The notes under the pieces: generated by a model | Databases searched by the model: none | Told to the model about the DNA's origin: nothing | Seen by the model: only the letters and a program-made list of their open reading frames with translations | NCBI RefSeq assembly: GCF_001999905.1 | Contig: NZ_CP019640.1 | Coordinates: 2,336,001 to 2,400,000 of the forward strand | Reading direction: 5' to 3' | Length of the DNA: 64,000 bases | Source: Planococcus lenghuensis | GTDB taxonomy: Bacteria; Bacillota; Bacilli; Bacillales_A; Planococcaceae | Shown here: positions 18,763 to 28,946 of the stretch, piece after piece | How the letters are laid out: the number at the start of each line of letters is the position of its first letter | Numbering within the stretch: position 1 is the first letter of the stretch | Translations under genes and position numbers: made by a program

Positions 18763-18798
18763 ATGCCAGGCTGACGAAAGTCAGCCTGGCATTTTTTT
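18763..18798. terminator. Bidirectional terminator shared by rpmB and thiN
   Basis: A perfect 13-base stem (ATGCCAGGCTGAC with GTCAGCCTGGCAT) and a GAAA loop have T residues on the plus-strand exit and A residues on the other side (T residues for the minus strand). It therefore works for both converging genes. The thiN stop codon (18781-18783) lies within the stem. Confidence 0.93.
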
Positions 18799-19440
18799 AT
18801 CTGCGTCCCGGGATTCAATGATCAGACAGTTCCCCGTCCCGATTGAAACTTCGCCTTCTCCGGCAAGTTCATTGCTCGTGAATCGTGTAGAGCCAAACGG
18901 AATCCGCTCATCCGTAACCTCGTACTTGAATCCTTTTAATGTCAGCCCGGTGATTTCCGACTGAAACGGGTACAGGGAGACATACCGGTAGTTTGGATCA
19001 CCTGTCATCGTATGTATGCCAGGAGCAAGAAAACGAATCCGGTTATTTCTGTCCGCAATCATCGCCTCGATTCCAGGATTTGCAAGCTGGCATGCGAACA
19101 CCGCATGAAGCGCACTGATAAAATGATCCAGCCGGCCGCCGGTTACACCTGTAACGACAATTCGTTCAGGGTTCCAGGCAACTGCCAGGTTCAGTGCCAA
19201 CTCCATATCCGTCTCATCTTTTTCGGCTGGAAGTCTTTCCAGATGTTGAACAGCCTTTTCCAGCGCTGCATAATCTTCAACTGAAATCGAATCGAAATCA
19301 CCAACAGCTGCTTCAAGAGAAATCCCCTGCTTCAGCAGGATGGCCGCGCCGACATCTGCACCGATGAACCGGCCAGTCGGCCATTGGGTAAGATCCGGAA
19401 GCTCTTCAGCAGGACCTCCGCCCACAATGACAGCAATCAC
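18781..19440 (-). CDS. thiN: Thiamine pyrophosphokinase
   Basis: Transfers pyrophosphate from ATP to thiamine to make the cofactor thiamine diphosphate. The 219-residue protein has the TPK catalytic-domain pattern: GADVGAAILL, AVGDFDSIS, EKDETDMELAL and GVTGGRLDH in order. The start overlaps the rpe stop by 4 bases. The last codons and the stop run into the shared terminator hairpin, so the message ends within the stem. Confidence 0.95.
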   Translation of the reverse strand: MIAVIVGGGPAEELPDLTQWPTGRFIGADVGAAILLKQGISLEAAVGDFDSISVEDYAALEKAVQHLERLPAEKDETDMELALNLAVAWNPERIVVTGVTGGRLDHFISALHAVFACQLANPGIEAMIADRNNRIRFLAPGIHTMTGDPNYRYVSLYPFQSEITGLTLKGFKYEVTDERIPFGSTRFTSNELAGEGEVSIGTGNCLIIESRDADKKMPG

Positions 19441-20102
19441 TGACGGGCTTCCTCCCCCGCCTGTTTGATCGCCTGGAGCGCTGCCCGGCGATCTTTTTTT
19501 CCGAAGATTGCAGAGCCAGCGACAAAAACTCCTGCTCCCGCTTCAACACATGGCCCAATGGTCTGCTCATTGATGCCGCCGTCGATTTGAATTTCAACTT
19601 TCAGGTTCCGTTCATCGATCATGGTTTTCAGTTCCCGGACTTTTGACAGTACCGAGGGAATGAAAGTCTGGCCGCCGAATCCCGGGTTGACGGTCATGAG
19701 CAGCACTAGATCCACATCTTCCAAAATATGCTGGATTGCGCTGACAGGCGTATGGGGATTCAGCACGACTCCCGGCTTTGCACCTTCCGAACGGATCAAT
19801 TGGATGGTCCGGTGAAGATGAGGACATGCTTCTGCATGGACGGTGATATAATCTGCTCCCGCCTCTGTGAAGTCCCGGATATAGCGATCAGGGTTTTCAA
19901 TCATCAGGTGAACATCCAGGGGCAGGTCAGTCAGTGGACGTACGGCTTTGACGGCAATTGGGCCAAGTGAAATGTTCGGAACAAAATGGCCGTCCATCAC
20001 ATCAATATGGATCCAATCCGCCCCTGCCTGTTCGGCCTCTTTCACTTCTTCCCCCAGCTTTGCAAAATCCGCCGCTAAAATCGACGGTGCTAATTTAATC
20101 AT
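19437..20102 (-). CDS. rpe: Ribulose-phosphate 3-epimerase
   Basis: Interconverts ribulose-5-phosphate and xylulose-5-phosphate in the pentose phosphate pathway. The 221-residue TIM barrel contains the metal/substrate signatures IHIDVMDGHFVPNIS (about 31-45), VHAEA, LMTVNPGFGGQ and DGGIN. It follows rsgA by 2 bases and overlaps thiN by 4. The linkage to rsgA and prkC is conserved among Firmicutes. Confidence 0.98.
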   Translation of the reverse strand: MIKLAPSILAADFAKLGEEVKEAEQAGADWIHIDVMDGHFVPNISLGPIAVKAVRPLTDLPLDVHLMIENPDRYIRDFTEAGADYITVHAEACPHLHRTIQLIRSEGAKPGVVLNPHTPVSAIQHILEDVDLVLLMTVNPGFGGQTFIPSVLSKVRELKTMIDERNLKVEIQIDGGINEQTIGPCVEAGAGVFVAGSAIFGKKDRRAALQAIKQAGEEARQ

Positions 20103-20104
20103 GC

Positions 20105-20986
20105 TTAATACCTCGGCTTTCTATCTGTAATTTCCTGAAGAAACTGCACGTAATCCGCATAGCGGTAATCCGGAATCTCTCCAGTCTTCACCGCCGCTTT
20201 CACTGCACATTTCGGTTCATTTGTGTGCAGGCACTCCCTGAACTTACAGTTCGGCGACCGTTCAGCCATTTCCGGAAAGCAGGCAGACAGCTCTTCTTTT
20301 TCAATATGGTCAAAATCGAATGAACTGAAGCCCGGCGTATCTGCCAGCAGCCCGCCATTCACTTCGATCAGTTCCACGTGACGGGTTGTATGCTTTCCGC
20401 GATTCAGCGCACCGGAAATTTCGGCTGTCTTCAGTTCGAGCTCCGGCAGAATCGTGTTGAGAAGCGTGGATTTCCCAACGCCTGACTGCCCGGCAAGGAC
20501 GCTCGTTTTCCCGTTCAAAAGCGGAAGCAGCTCTTCTGCAAGCGCCGTATCTCCTTTTCGTACCGTAAACACCTCATACCCGATGTTCCGGTAGTCTTCC
20601 GCAAAACGGGAAAGCGTTGTTTTTTCATCGGAAGACGGCAGATCCATCTTCGTTAAAATAATGACCGGTGTAATATCGAACGATTCAATGACCACCAGGA
20701 ACTTATCCAGCAGAAGCGGATGGAAATCCGGTTCTTTTGCAGAGAAAACAAGAATTGCCTGATCGATATTGGCGATGGGCGGACGGACAAGTTCGTTTTT
20801 GCGCTCATGAATATGTGTAATGGTGCCTTCTTTATCATTATCCGCTTCGTAATCCACGAAGTCACCGACCAGCGGTGAAATCTGCCGATTGCGGAAAATG
20901 CCGCGTCCCCGGCATTGTATAACTTTTTCGCCATCTTTTACGTAATAAAAACCGCTCAGCGCTTTCCTGATCTGCCCTTGTGGCAT
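20105..20986 (-). CDS. rsgA: Ribosome small subunit-dependent GTPase RsgA
   Basis: Circularly permuted GTPase that helps late 30S maturation; in B. subtilis it is also phosphorylated by PrkC. The 293-residue protein has an N-terminal OB fold, then G motifs in permuted order (TKMD, GQSGVGKST, DTPG), then a zinc-binding tail with CFPE, CKFRECLH and the final cysteine of the C-C-H-C set. I chose the ATG at 20986 because AAAGGAGG precedes it and the longer frame to 21148 runs back through prkC. Confidence 0.96.
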   Translation of the reverse strand: MPQGQIRKALSGFYYVKDGEKVIQCRGRGIFRNRQISPLVGDFVDYEADNDKEGTITHIHERKNELVRPPIANIDQAILVFSAKEPDFHPLLLDKFLVVIESFDITPVIILTKMDLPSSDEKTTLSRFAEDYRNIGYEVFTVRKGDTALAEELLPLLNGKTSVLAGQSGVGKSTLLNTILPELELKTAEISGALNRGKHTTRHVELIEVNGGLLADTPGFSSFDFDHIEKEELSACFPEMAERSPNCKFRECLHTNEPKCAVKAAVKTGEIPDYRYADYVQFLQEITDRKPRY

Positions 20987-20999
20987 AATCTTCCTCCTT

Positions 21000-22982
21000 T
21001 TATTCGGCTTCTGCATAAGGAATCGATTCCTCCACCAGCACTTCTCCATCCCGGAGAATCCGGTACATCCCGATTTGCCCTTCTTCAATTTCCAATTCAA
21101 TCCGGCGTGAAGCATCATCCGTAATTGTAAATTCCTCAGCCGGTGCATCCATCGTCTGGTTCCGATCCTGGATGAAAATCTGCACAGTCTGCGGCACGGT
21201 TTCCGGCGTTTCCCCCTCAGCCGGCTCTTCAGGCGCCAGTGCTTCTCCGTAAGGAATCATCACTGTCTGGATAAATGTTTTTAAAGGCGCCGCTTCCGGT
21301 CCCCGGGACAGCACAACTTCTATCATGCTACCTGCTTCCAGTGCTGTTCCAGCTGCCGGGTACTGTTCCAGCACAAGGCCCGGTTCTACACTATCCGAAT
21401 ATTCCTGCCCGATAATCCGGATGTTGAAGCCGGATGAACGGGCATAATCATTGATCTCTTCTTCGGTAAAGCCAACCAGATCGGTTACTTCCCGCAGGTC
21501 CTGGCCTTTGCTAACAGTAAACATCACAGAGGTTTCACCAGGCACGACATCACTGCCGGCTGCGATATTCTGGTTTAAAATGATTCCTTCGGATTCTGCG
21601 GAAAACTCTTCCCGAAGAGCCACATTCTCGAATCCAAGATTCCGGAGAAGTTCAGCTGCCTGCTCGAAACGTTCTCCAGTATAATCTTCAAATTCCACGC
21701 GTTCCCGGCCTGCACTGACAACCAGCTCCACCTCTGTTTCTTGAACGCGCTCTTTCCCCGCTTCAGGTACTGTCCGGATTACCATGCCTTCCTCGACTTC
21801 TTCGGAAGTCTGTTGCCGTTCCGGTCCTGCTGTAAATCCGGCAGCTTCCAGTTCTTCCGCTGCAGCTGCAGCCTCCAGTCCCGTAACATCCGGCACCTGA
21901 ATTCTCGGTTCTTCAAACAGCCGGGGAAATCCAAGAGCCAGGAACAGACCCAACAACAACACAGCCACCGGAATACCTGCCAGAATCCATGGCCATTTTT
22001 TTCTTTTTTTAACAGGCGGTGCTTCCTCCGGCGCAGGCGGAGTCGGTTTCAATACAATCGTTTCATCTGCATTAACAAAGGTGGAAGTATTCCGGATTGC
22101 AGGCATGGCTCTCGTCGCATCCGAATCATCCGGAATGATGAACTTAGGCTCATTTCGCCGGCTCTCTTCAAGTGCTTCTGTCAAATCTTCTTCCATGGCT
22201 TCCACCGATCCGTACCGGTACTGCAAATCTTTCGCTGTCGCCTTCAGCACAATGTTTTCCAGACTCTGAGGCATATCCGGCACAATCGAACGGAGCGAGG
22301 GAATATCTGACTGTAAATGCTTCAATGCGATCGATACAGCTGATTCCCCTGAAAACGGAAGCTGCCCGGTCAGCAGTTCAAACATGACAATACCAAGTGA
22401 ATAAATATCCGACTTCTTTGTCGCCGTGCCGCCCCGCGCCTGTTCAGGAGAAAGATAATGGACCGTGCCGAGCACTGAATTCGTCTGTGTATAGGACGTC
22501 GCAGTCAATGCCATCGCGATTCCGAAATCCGTTACTTTCACACGGCCGTTCCGGTCGATCAAGATGTTCTGCGGTTTGATATCCCGGTGGACAATCTGGT
22601 TCTGATGGGCATGGGCTAAAGCAGATGTCAGCTGCAGCATGATATCAACCGCTTTTTCAGGAGCAATCGGTGCCTGCTGAACAATATAATCTTTCAAAGT
22701 CTGACCTGTTACGTATTCCATGACCAGAAAGTGAATATCCCCTTCTTCTCCCACATCGAATATATTAACAATATTCGTATGCGTAAGACTTGAAGCAGAC
22801 AATGCTTCCCGCTGAAACCGCCACCGCAATTCTTCTTCATTTGAAAAATCATACCGGAGGATCTTGATCGCTACGTCTCTGTCGAGAATAATGTCGTGGC
22901 CTAGATAAACATTTGACATTCCTCCGCCGCCAATTGCCTTTTCAATGCGGTAACGGCCGTTCAGCCGCTTTCCAATCAGCAT
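21000..22982 (-). CDS. prkC: Membrane Ser/Thr protein kinase with PASTA domains (PrkC/PknB)
   Basis: Eukaryotic-type kinase that senses cell-wall muropeptides or lipid II through external PASTA repeats and phosphorylates division, wall and translation proteins. Order in the 660 residues: kinase domain with GGGGMSNV (18-25), Lys40, HRDIKPQN (132-139) and DFG (152-154); juxtamembrane linker; one membrane segment (about 330-352); three PASTA domains (about 361-565); and a C-terminal extracellular region of about 95 residues. Its start shares one base with the stop of its phosphatase gene prpC. Confidence 0.97.
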   Translation of the reverse strand: MLIGKRLNGRYRIEKAIGGGGMSNVYLGHDIILDRDVAIKILRYDFSNEEELRWRFQREALSASSLTHTNIVNIFDVGEEGDIHFLVMEYVTGQTLKDYIVQQAPIAPEKAVDIMLQLTSALAHAHQNQIVHRDIKPQNILIDRNGRVKVTDFGIAMALTATSYTQTNSVLGTVHYLSPEQARGGTATKKSDIYSLGIVMFELLTGQLPFSGESAVSIALKHLQSDIPSLRSIVPDMPQSLENIVLKATAKDLQYRYGSVEAMEEDLTEALEESRRNEPKFIIPDDSDATRAMPAIRNTSTFVNADETIVLKPTPPAPEEAPPVKKRKKWPWILAGIPVAVLLLGLFLALGFPRLFEEPRIQVPDVTGLEAAAAAEELEAAGFTAGPERQQTSEEVEEGMVIRTVPEAGKERVQETEVELVVSAGRERVEFEDYTGERFEQAAELLRNLGFENVALREEFSAESEGIILNQNIAAGSDVVPGETSVMFTVSKGQDLREVTDLVGFTEEEINDYARSSGFNIRIIGQEYSDSVEPGLVLEQYPAAGTALEAGSMIEVVLSRGPEAAPLKTFIQTVMIPYGEALAPEEPAEGETPETVPQTVQIFIQDRNQTMDAPAEEFTITDDASRRIELEIEEGQIGMYRILRDGEVLVEESIPYAEAE

Positions 22983-23734
22983 TACCTTTTCACCTCCTCA
23001 TCAGCGCAGAACAGGACGAAAGAAATATTATCTTCTCCTCCCAGTTCATTGGCCCGCCGGATGAGTTCATTTCCTTTTTCTGCGAGCGGCAGTTCTCCGT
23101 GGAGCACAGCTGCTATTTCCGCTTCGCTCAGTTTATTGCTGAGCCCGTCCGAGCACAGAAGCAGGCACAAGGAAGCGGTCAGCTCGACCTCCAGAAGATC
23201 TCCTTCAATATCCGGTTCCGTTCCGAGTGCCCGGATGATTAAATGCTTTTTCGGATGATCTTCGGCCTCCGCCTGACTGAGCTCACCGGTATCTACGAGC
23301 AGATTCACATACGTATGATCCCGCGTGATCTGGCGGGCGGTACCATCGAATACATAAGCACGGCTATCACCGATATGACAAAGCACGCAATCATCACGGC
23401 TTACAATCGCCGCAAGAAGCGTGGTGCCCATGCCGCTGCATGCCGGATTCAACAGAGCATGATTATACACCTGCCGGTTTATCTGCTTGACAGACTGGAG
23501 CAGCCAGTCCTTTTTTGCTTCAGCTGATAAAAAGGCCGTCTCTTCTTCTTCCATAAACAGCCGGCCAAGCTCTTCAGCTGCCATGCGGCTCGCAAGATCG
23601 CCGGCATTGTGTCCGCCCATGCCGTCGGCTACAATTCCCAGAAACAGACCATCTGGACGGCGCAAGACAGCTGCCTGGTCTTCATTCACTTCTCTTTTTC
23701 TTCCTATATCACTCTCAAGCGTATACCGAAACAA
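22982..23734 (-). CDS. prpC: PP2C-type protein phosphatase (PrpC/Stp)
   Basis: Metal-dependent phosphatase that reverses PrkC phosphorylation. The 250-residue protein has the PP2C motifs VNEDQ (about 16-20), ADGMGGHNAG (36-45), GDSRAYV, SDGLSN and GGEDNIS, whose aspartates bind Mn/Mg. The start is TTG at 23734, behind a GGGGG ribosome-binding site. It lies 30 bases after rsmB. B. subtilis has rlmN between these two genes; it is absent here. Confidence 0.97.
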   Translation of the reverse strand: MFRYTLESDIGRKREVNEDQAAVLRRPDGLFLGIVADGMGGHNAGDLASRMAAEELGRLFMEEEETAFLSAEAKKDWLLQSVKQINRQVYNHALLNPACSGMGTTLLAAIVSRDDCVLCHIGDSRAYVFDGTARQITRDHTYVNLLVDTGELSQAEAEDHPKKHLIIRALGTEPDIEGDLLEVELTASLCLLLCSDGLSNKLSEAEIAAVLHGELPLAEKGNELIRRANELGGEDNISFVLFCADEEVKR

Positions 23735-23764
23735 CTTCCTGCCCCCTTGCAGCTATGTGTACTT

Positions 23765-25099
23765 TTATCTCTCTCTTTTCTGGAATGCTGCAACGAAGAA
23801 GCCATCACCGCCAAAGTCCTGCGGAAATATCTGTACAGGCGAATCCGCCCGCAGCGATCCCGGCAATGCAGCTGGGATCAGCTCCATATTGGGATGGGTC
23901 TCTAAAAAACGTGCGACAGTTCCATTGTTCTCTTCCTGATCCACTGTACATGTACTGTATACAAGAATGCCCTGCGGTTTCAGCAGATACACCGCTTCAT
24001 TCAGCAAATCCAGCTGCACTCCCTGCAGCCGCTGGAAATCAGTTTCTGACTTTGTATATTTGATATCCGGCTTCCGCTTGATCACCCCAAGACCTGAACA
24101 TGGAGCGTCAAGGAGAATCCGGTCGAACTGTATTCCATCAAAACGTTCGCCGCTGGAGCGGGCATCTCCTGCTTCTGTCTTAATGATTGTGTGGCCGAGC
24201 CGGGCCGCCGCTTCATCGATCAATTTTACTTTATGCGGATGCAGATCCATTGCATACAGTTTACCTGTATTCTGCATTTTCTCAGCAATGTGCGTGGCTT
24301 TACCGCCAGGAGCGGCACACATGTCCAAAACCGTCATTCCCGGTTCAGGCTGCAACGCATACACCGGCAGCATCGAGCTTTCATCCTGAATTGTGATGAG
24401 CCCGGACTTAAAAGCAGCAGTCTTTGCCGGCTGTCCGCCTGATACAAACAGACATTCAGGAATCCGGGGACTCCTTTCTGCCGAGAGCCCTTCTGCTTCA
24501 AGCGCCCGAATGGCATCCTCTGTCGTGGTGGCAGCCAGGTTCACCCGCACGGTCTGCCGTGGAACGAGATTGTTTTCAATTGCCATTTCCTTCGTTTTAT
24601 CAAATCCGTACTGACCGATCCATCGGCGGATCAACCATTCCGGGTGACTTGTTTCTATCGACAGCCGGAGCGTCGGATCGTTGATCTCATCCAAACTCCG
24701 AAGCCCGTTTCGCTGAATTGACCGGAGAATGCCATTCACCACGGATCCGATACCGCCATGCCCCCGTTTTTTTGCAATTTCCACCGCTTCATGAATCGCA
24801 GCCCGTTCAGGCACACGATCCAAATACACCATCTGATACAATGACAGCCGGAGAAGCGTCCGAACCCACGGCTCCAGCTTTTTCTTAATATACGGATCCA
24901 AATAAAAATCAAGTGTCATCCGATGCTGAAGGGTGCCGTATGTGATTTCAGTCAAAAGCCCCTTATCTTTATCGGCAAGTCCATAATTGCTGATTGTGTC
25001 ATTCAGCAGCAGGTTGCTGTAGGCCTGCTGGTTTTCGACTGCCCATAGTATCGACAGAGCGGCGTCCCGGACATTGCCTTTCAGTTTGAGTTTTTTCAT
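23765..25099 (-). CDS. rsmB: 16S rRNA (cytosine-C5)-methyltransferase RsmB
   Basis: Makes m5C967 in 16S rRNA using S-adenosylmethionine. The 444-residue protein has an N-terminal NusB-like RNA-binding domain (about 1-130) and a Rossmann methyltransferase domain with [12 protein letters not shown], the DAPCSGLG motif and the [10 protein letters not shown] motif; the two cysteines act in product release and catalysis. It overlaps fmt by 4 bases. Confidence 0.96.
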   Translation of the reverse strand: MKKLKLKGNVRDAALSILWAVENQQAYSNLLLNDTISNYGLADKDKGLLTEITYGTLQHRMTLDFYLDPYIKKKLEPWVRTLLRLSLYQMVYLDRVPERAAIHEAVEIAKKRGHGGIGSVVNGILRSIQRNGLRSLDEINDPTLRLSIETSHPEWLIRRWIGQYGFDKTKEMAIENNLVPRQTVRVNLAATTTEDAIRALEAEGLSAERSPRIPECLFVSGGQPAKTAAFKSGLITIQDESSMLPVYALQPEPGMTVLDMCAAPGGKATHIAEKMQNTGKLYAMDLHPHKVKLIDEAAARLGHTIIKTEAGDARSSGERFDGIQFDRILLDAPCSGLGVIKRKPDIKYTKSETDFQRLQGVQLDLLNEAVYLLKPQGILVYSTCTVDQEENNGTVARFLETHPNMELIPAALPGSLRADSPVQIFPQDFGGDGFFVAAFQKRER

Positions 25100-26028
25100 T
25101 CGAAATGGCCACCTGCTTTGAATTTCGGGTGATTGGCATAGTCTTTGGCAGGCAGCCGTTTTTTGCCGGCCAGCTGTAATTCCTTCACGGCGATTACGCC
25201 TGCGCCGGTCTGCACGAAGATCGCTTCATCCGTTGCTTCGATGATGTCACCCGGTTTTCCCGTCTCTTGCCTGTCAGTTTCTGCCACCTGCCAGACTTTC
25301 ACATTCTGTCCGTCCAGCACGGTGTAAGCAACCGGCCATGGATGCAGTCCGCGCACATGATTAAAGACCGAGCGAGCGGGCTTGGTCCAGTCAATCCGTT
25401 CCTGTTCCCGTGTAATATTCCGGGCAAAAGTGGCCAAGGACGCATCCTGGGGAATCCGCTCGTTTGTTCCATTGATGATTGCCGGCAGCGTCTCTTTTAA
25501 CAGTTCTCTGCCCGCGTCACTCAGTTTCTCAAATAGCGAACCTGTATCGTCTTCGTCACTGATCGGCACGGTCACCTGCGAAATGATATCGCCGGCATCC
25601 AATGCTTCCGCCATATACATGATCGTCACGCCGGTCTCTTCCTTGCCATCAATGACAGCCTGATGGATCGGCGCGCCTCCCCGGTACTCCGGCAACAGTG
25701 AAGCGTGGACATTGATCGCTCCGAGCTCAGGTGCTTCCAGCAATTCTTTCGGCAGAATCTGTCCGAACGCTGCTGTGATGATCAAATCAGGTGCCAGCGC
25801 CAGCACTTGCTGAAGTTCATCCGGGTTCCTGACCCGTTCAGGCTGCAGAACCGGAATGCCCAGCCTCTCCGCTTCTTTCTTGACGGGCGGCGGGGTGAGC
25901 ACTTTTTTACGGCCCACCGGACGGTCCGGCTGAGTTACAGCCGCGACGATGTCGTATCCTTCTTCTTTGAGCATCCGCAGGATTGGCACTGAAAACGCCG
26001 GTGTTCCCATGAACAAAATCCGCGTCAT
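25096..26028 (-). CDS. fmt: Methionyl-tRNA formyltransferase
   Basis: Formylates the methionyl initiator tRNA using 10-formyltetrahydrofolate. The 310-residue protein has the formyltransferase core with [17 protein letters not shown] and [16 protein letters not shown], and a C-terminal OB-like tRNA-binding domain. It overlaps def and rsmB by 4 bases each. Being next to def places N-terminal formylation and deformylation in one transcript. Confidence 0.98.
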   Translation of the reverse strand: MTRILFMGTPAFSVPILRMLKEEGYDIVAAVTQPDRPVGRKKVLTPPPVKKEAERLGIPVLQPERVRNPDELQQVLALAPDLIITAAFGQILPKELLEAPELGAINVHASLLPEYRGGAPIHQAVIDGKEETGVTIMYMAEALDAGDIISQVTVPISDEDDTGSLFEKLSDAGRELLKETLPAIINGTNERIPQDASLATFARNITREQERIDWTKPARSVFNHVRGLHPWPVAYTVLDGQNVKVWQVAETDRQETGKPGDIIEATDEAIFVQTGAGVIAVKELQLAGKKRLPAKDYANHPKFKAGGHFE

Positions 26029-26522
26029 TCCTCCGCCTCCTCTTCGAGCATGGCATCCAGTTCTTCCTGTGTTACATACCGGGAGATTTTTCCGGTAAAT
26101 AAAATGCCATCCAAATGATCCATTTCATGTTGAATGGCGCGGGCTTCATATCCTTCCGCTTCAAGCTCATACCAGGAACCGTCCCGTTCCTGCGCCCGAA
26201 TTTTGACATAATCCGGCCGCTCCACATAGCCGTACACTCCCGGAAAACTGAGGCAGCCCTCAAGGTCCGTCTCAGCACCTTGGGCATGAATCAGTTCCGG
26301 GTTGATCATTTCAATCGGTTCCTGACCTTCGCCAAAATCGACGATTGCTGCCCGAATCCCTTCTCCGACCTGTGGTGCAGCGATACCGACGCCATCCGCT
26401 TCAATCATTGTGCTGTACATATCATCCAGCAAAGTGCCCAATGTACCGTCAAATTCAGTGACAGGCCGGCATTTCCGCTCCAGCCCCTCAGCTGGATAAG
26501 TTACAATCGTTCGTGTTGCCAT
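26025..26522 (-). CDS. def: Peptide deformylase
   Basis: Metalloenzyme that removes the formyl group from new polypeptides. All three active-site motifs are intact in the 165-residue protein: GVGIAAPQ (about 44-51), EGCLS with the metal-binding cysteine, and QHEMDHLDG with the HExxH ligands. The length and the acidic C-terminal tail fit the short, def1-like class rather than the longer Gram-positive PDF2. It lies 21 bases after priA and is coupled to fmt. Confidence 0.96.
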   Translation of the reverse strand: MATRTIVTYPAEGLERKCRPVTEFDGTLGTLLDDMYSTMIEADGVGIAAPQVGEGIRAAIVDFGEGQEPIEMINPELIHAQGAETDLEGCLSFPGVYGYVERPDYVKIRAQERDGSWYELEAEGYEARAIQHEMDHLDGILFTGKISRYVTQEELDAMLEEEAEE

Positions 26523-26543
26523 TCATTATTCCTCATTTCCTGC

Positions 26544-28946
26544 TTACATGACAGTCGATGGATTTTTATCAATCGACAGCGTCGCTCCGCGTTTGATCCA
26601 TTCTGCTCTATGAATGCGGATCAGCTGGTGGAGCGTTTCAGTAAGTCTCGGTTCTTTTTTGTATTTTATCAGACATTGATAGCGATATCTATCGTTCACA
26701 CGGGCAACCAGCGAGGCGGATGGGCCGATAATAACGGTTCCCGGCGATAGATTATTCTGCAGGAAACGGACAGTCTGATCCGCATAATCGCCAGCTGTCA
26801 TTAAGTCTTCGTGTGTGAATTGGATATTAACGACATAGAAATACGGCGGATAGCCGTTTTGTCTCCTTGTGGTCATTTCCTGGGTATAGAACGGTTCATA
26901 ATTCTGGTTCTTTGCCAAGGTGATTGCATAATGTTCCGGTGTATAAGACTGAACATAAACAGTTCCGGGAAGAACGTCCCGGCCCGCCCGGCCGCTGACC
27001 TGTGTCAGCAGCTGGAACGTTTTCTCGGACGCACGGAAATCCGGCAAATGCAATGTGGTATCAGCAGATAAGACGCCGACAAGGGTGATGTTCGGAAAGT
27101 CGAGTCCCTTTGCAATCATTTGAGTACCAAGCAGGATATCCGCTTTTCCTTCCCCGAAAGCCGTCAGAATCCGTTCATGTGCGCCTTTCTGGCGGGTTGT
27201 ATCCACATCCATCCGCAGCGTCCGTGCCCCTGGAAACAATTTGGCGATTTCTTCTTCCACTTTTTGTGTACCCGTTCCGAAGAAACGGATATGCTCACTT
27301 CCACATTCCGGACAGATATCCGGTACTTGCGCTTCAAATCCGCAATAATGGCATTTCATATGCTCTTTCGACCGGTGATAAGTCAGGGAAATATCGCAAT
27401 GCGGGCATTCCCCGACTGTACCGCAATCCCGGCACAGCACAAATGAAGAATAGCCCCGCTTATTCAGGAACAGCACGATCTGTTCCTTTTTCTCGAGCTT
27501 TTCCCGGATCGCCTCCGCCAGTTCCACAGAAAACATCGACCGGTTTCCGTTCCGGAGTTCTTCCCGCATGTCAACGATCCGGACTTCCGGAAGCGGCTGG
27601 TTTTTAGCCCGGGATTCAAGCGTCAGCAGCTCATATACACCCTTTTGTGCCCGCGCATAGGACTCCAGTGACGGTGTTGCGCTTCCAAGGATTACGGGAC
27701 AATTATAATACCGGCTCCGCCACAGAGCTACGTCCCTTGCATGATACCTCGGGGCATCATCCTGCTTATAACTGGATTCATGCTCTTCATCAAGGATGAT
27801 CAGTCCAAGATTCCGGAACGGCGCGAATACGGCTGACCGGGCACCGACCGCCACTTTCACTTCCCCGCGCTGTATCCGGCGCCATTCATCGTACTTCTCG
27901 CCGGCGGACAAGCCGCTGTGGAGAACGGCTACCTGATCCCCGAACCGTTCTTTAAAACGAAGCGTCATCTGCGGTGTCAGAGAAATTTCCGGCACGAGCA
28001 TGACGGCTTCTTCTCCTTCTTTCAACACACGGTCGATCGTCTGCAGGTAGATTTCCGTCTTGCCGCTTCCCGTCACGCCGTGAAGCAGAAAAGTTTTACT
28101 TGTTCCAAGTGCATCCCGGACAGCAGCAAACGCCGTCTGCTGCTCCAGGGTCAAGCTGAGCGGTGCCTTCTCTTTAATATCCGCCAGTGATTCCGGCGAC
28201 CGGTATGTCTCTGTCACTTGCAGCGTGCCTGCCCCTTTATCCAAAAGCGCAGTGACCGTCTGAAGTGTTGTACCGGACTGTTTCTGCAGATCCGCCGATT
28301 CGATGGTACTACCGGCATGGGACTTCATAAACTCCATGAGTTTCAGCTGCTGGCGGGCATTCGCGCGTATCTCAATGGCCTCAAGCTTTTCCAGTGAACT
28401 TTCGATTGTAACCATACGCGCTTTTTTGACTTCCGTCTTTTGGGAAATGTCCGTCTCTGCTGTTATTGTGCCTTTATCCAACTCTGTCTTTAAAAGGCCA
28501 AAAAGCTCCACAGCATCTTGTGCGCGGAGAAAAGGTTTACGCTGAAAATAAGGCTGGAGCGGTTCAGCCAGTTCAGTCAGTTCACCTGTTAGAACGAAGC
28601 GTTTTTCATATTTTGCCCGCAATGCTGACGGAATCATGACCTGCAGGGCATCGATTTCAAAACATAAGGTCTCATCTTTCATCCAGTCGGCAAGCTGCAG
28701 CATCTCTTTATTCAATACCGGTACAAGGTCCATCAGTTCATGGATCGGTTTCAGTTTTGACTGCTGCATATCCGATTCGCTTTTTGTACCCGTCACAAAG
28801 CCGAGCACTTTGCGCGGGCCAAACGGCACTTTTACACGCATGCCCGGTTCAATAAGCGGCCGGAACCGCTCCGGAACCACATAATCAAACGGCCGGTCAA
28901 TCGGGTGAGCCGCAACATCCACAATTACTTCAGCGATCATAGGCAT
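26544..28946 (-). CDS. priA: Primosomal protein N' (replication restart helicase PriA)
   Basis: 3'-5' helicase that recognises stalled forks and D-loops and reloads the replicative helicase. The 800-residue protein has an N-terminal DNA-binding domain, Walker A GVTGSGKTEI, the DEEH box in LDEEHESSYKQ, a zinc region with four Cys pairs between the helicase motifs (CRDCG, CPHCD, CHYCG, CPECG), and GRAGR near the end. It overlaps coaBC by 17 bases. Confidence 0.98.
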   Translation of the reverse strand: MPMIAEVIVDVAAHPIDRPFDYVVPERFRPLIEPGMRVKVPFGPRKVLGFVTGTKSESDMQQSKLKPIHELMDLVPVLNKEMLQLADWMKDETLCFEIDALQVMIPSALRAKYEKRFVLTGELTELAEPLQPYFQRKPFLRAQDAVELFGLLKTELDKGTITAETDISQKTEVKKARMVTIESSLEKLEAIEIRANARQQLKLMEFMKSHAGSTIESADLQKQSGTTLQTVTALLDKGAGTLQVTETYRSPESLADIKEKAPLSLTLEQQTAFAAVRDALGTSKTFLLHGVTGSGKTEIYLQTIDRVLKEGEEAVMLVPEISLTPQMTLRFKERFGDQVAVLHSGLSAGEKYDEWRRIQRGEVKVAVGARSAVFAPFRNLGLIILDEEHESSYKQDDAPRYHARDVALWRSRYYNCPVILGSATPSLESYARAQKGVYELLTLESRAKNQPLPEVRIVDMREELRNGNRSMFSVELAEAIREKLEKKEQIVLFLNKRGYSSFVLCRDCGTVGECPHCDISLTYHRSKEHMKCHYCGFEAQVPDICPECGSEHIRFFGTGTQKVEEEIAKLFPGARTLRMDVDTTRQKGAHERILTAFGEGKADILLGTQMIAKGLDFPNITLVGVLSADTTLHLPDFRASEKTFQLLTQVSGRAGRDVLPGTVYVQSYTPEHYAITLAKNQNYEPFYTQEMTTRRQNGYPPYFYVVNIQFTHEDLMTAGDYADQTVRFLQNNLSPGTVIIGPSASLVARVNDRYRYQCLIKYKKEPRLTETLHQLIRIHRAEWIKRGATLSIDKNPSTVM

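Noticed and set aside
18560-18800. A spoVM-like small gene near rpmB
   Set aside because: The rpmB-thiN gap is only 32 bases and filled by the terminator; no small frame with a ribosome-binding site is present upstream of rpmB either.
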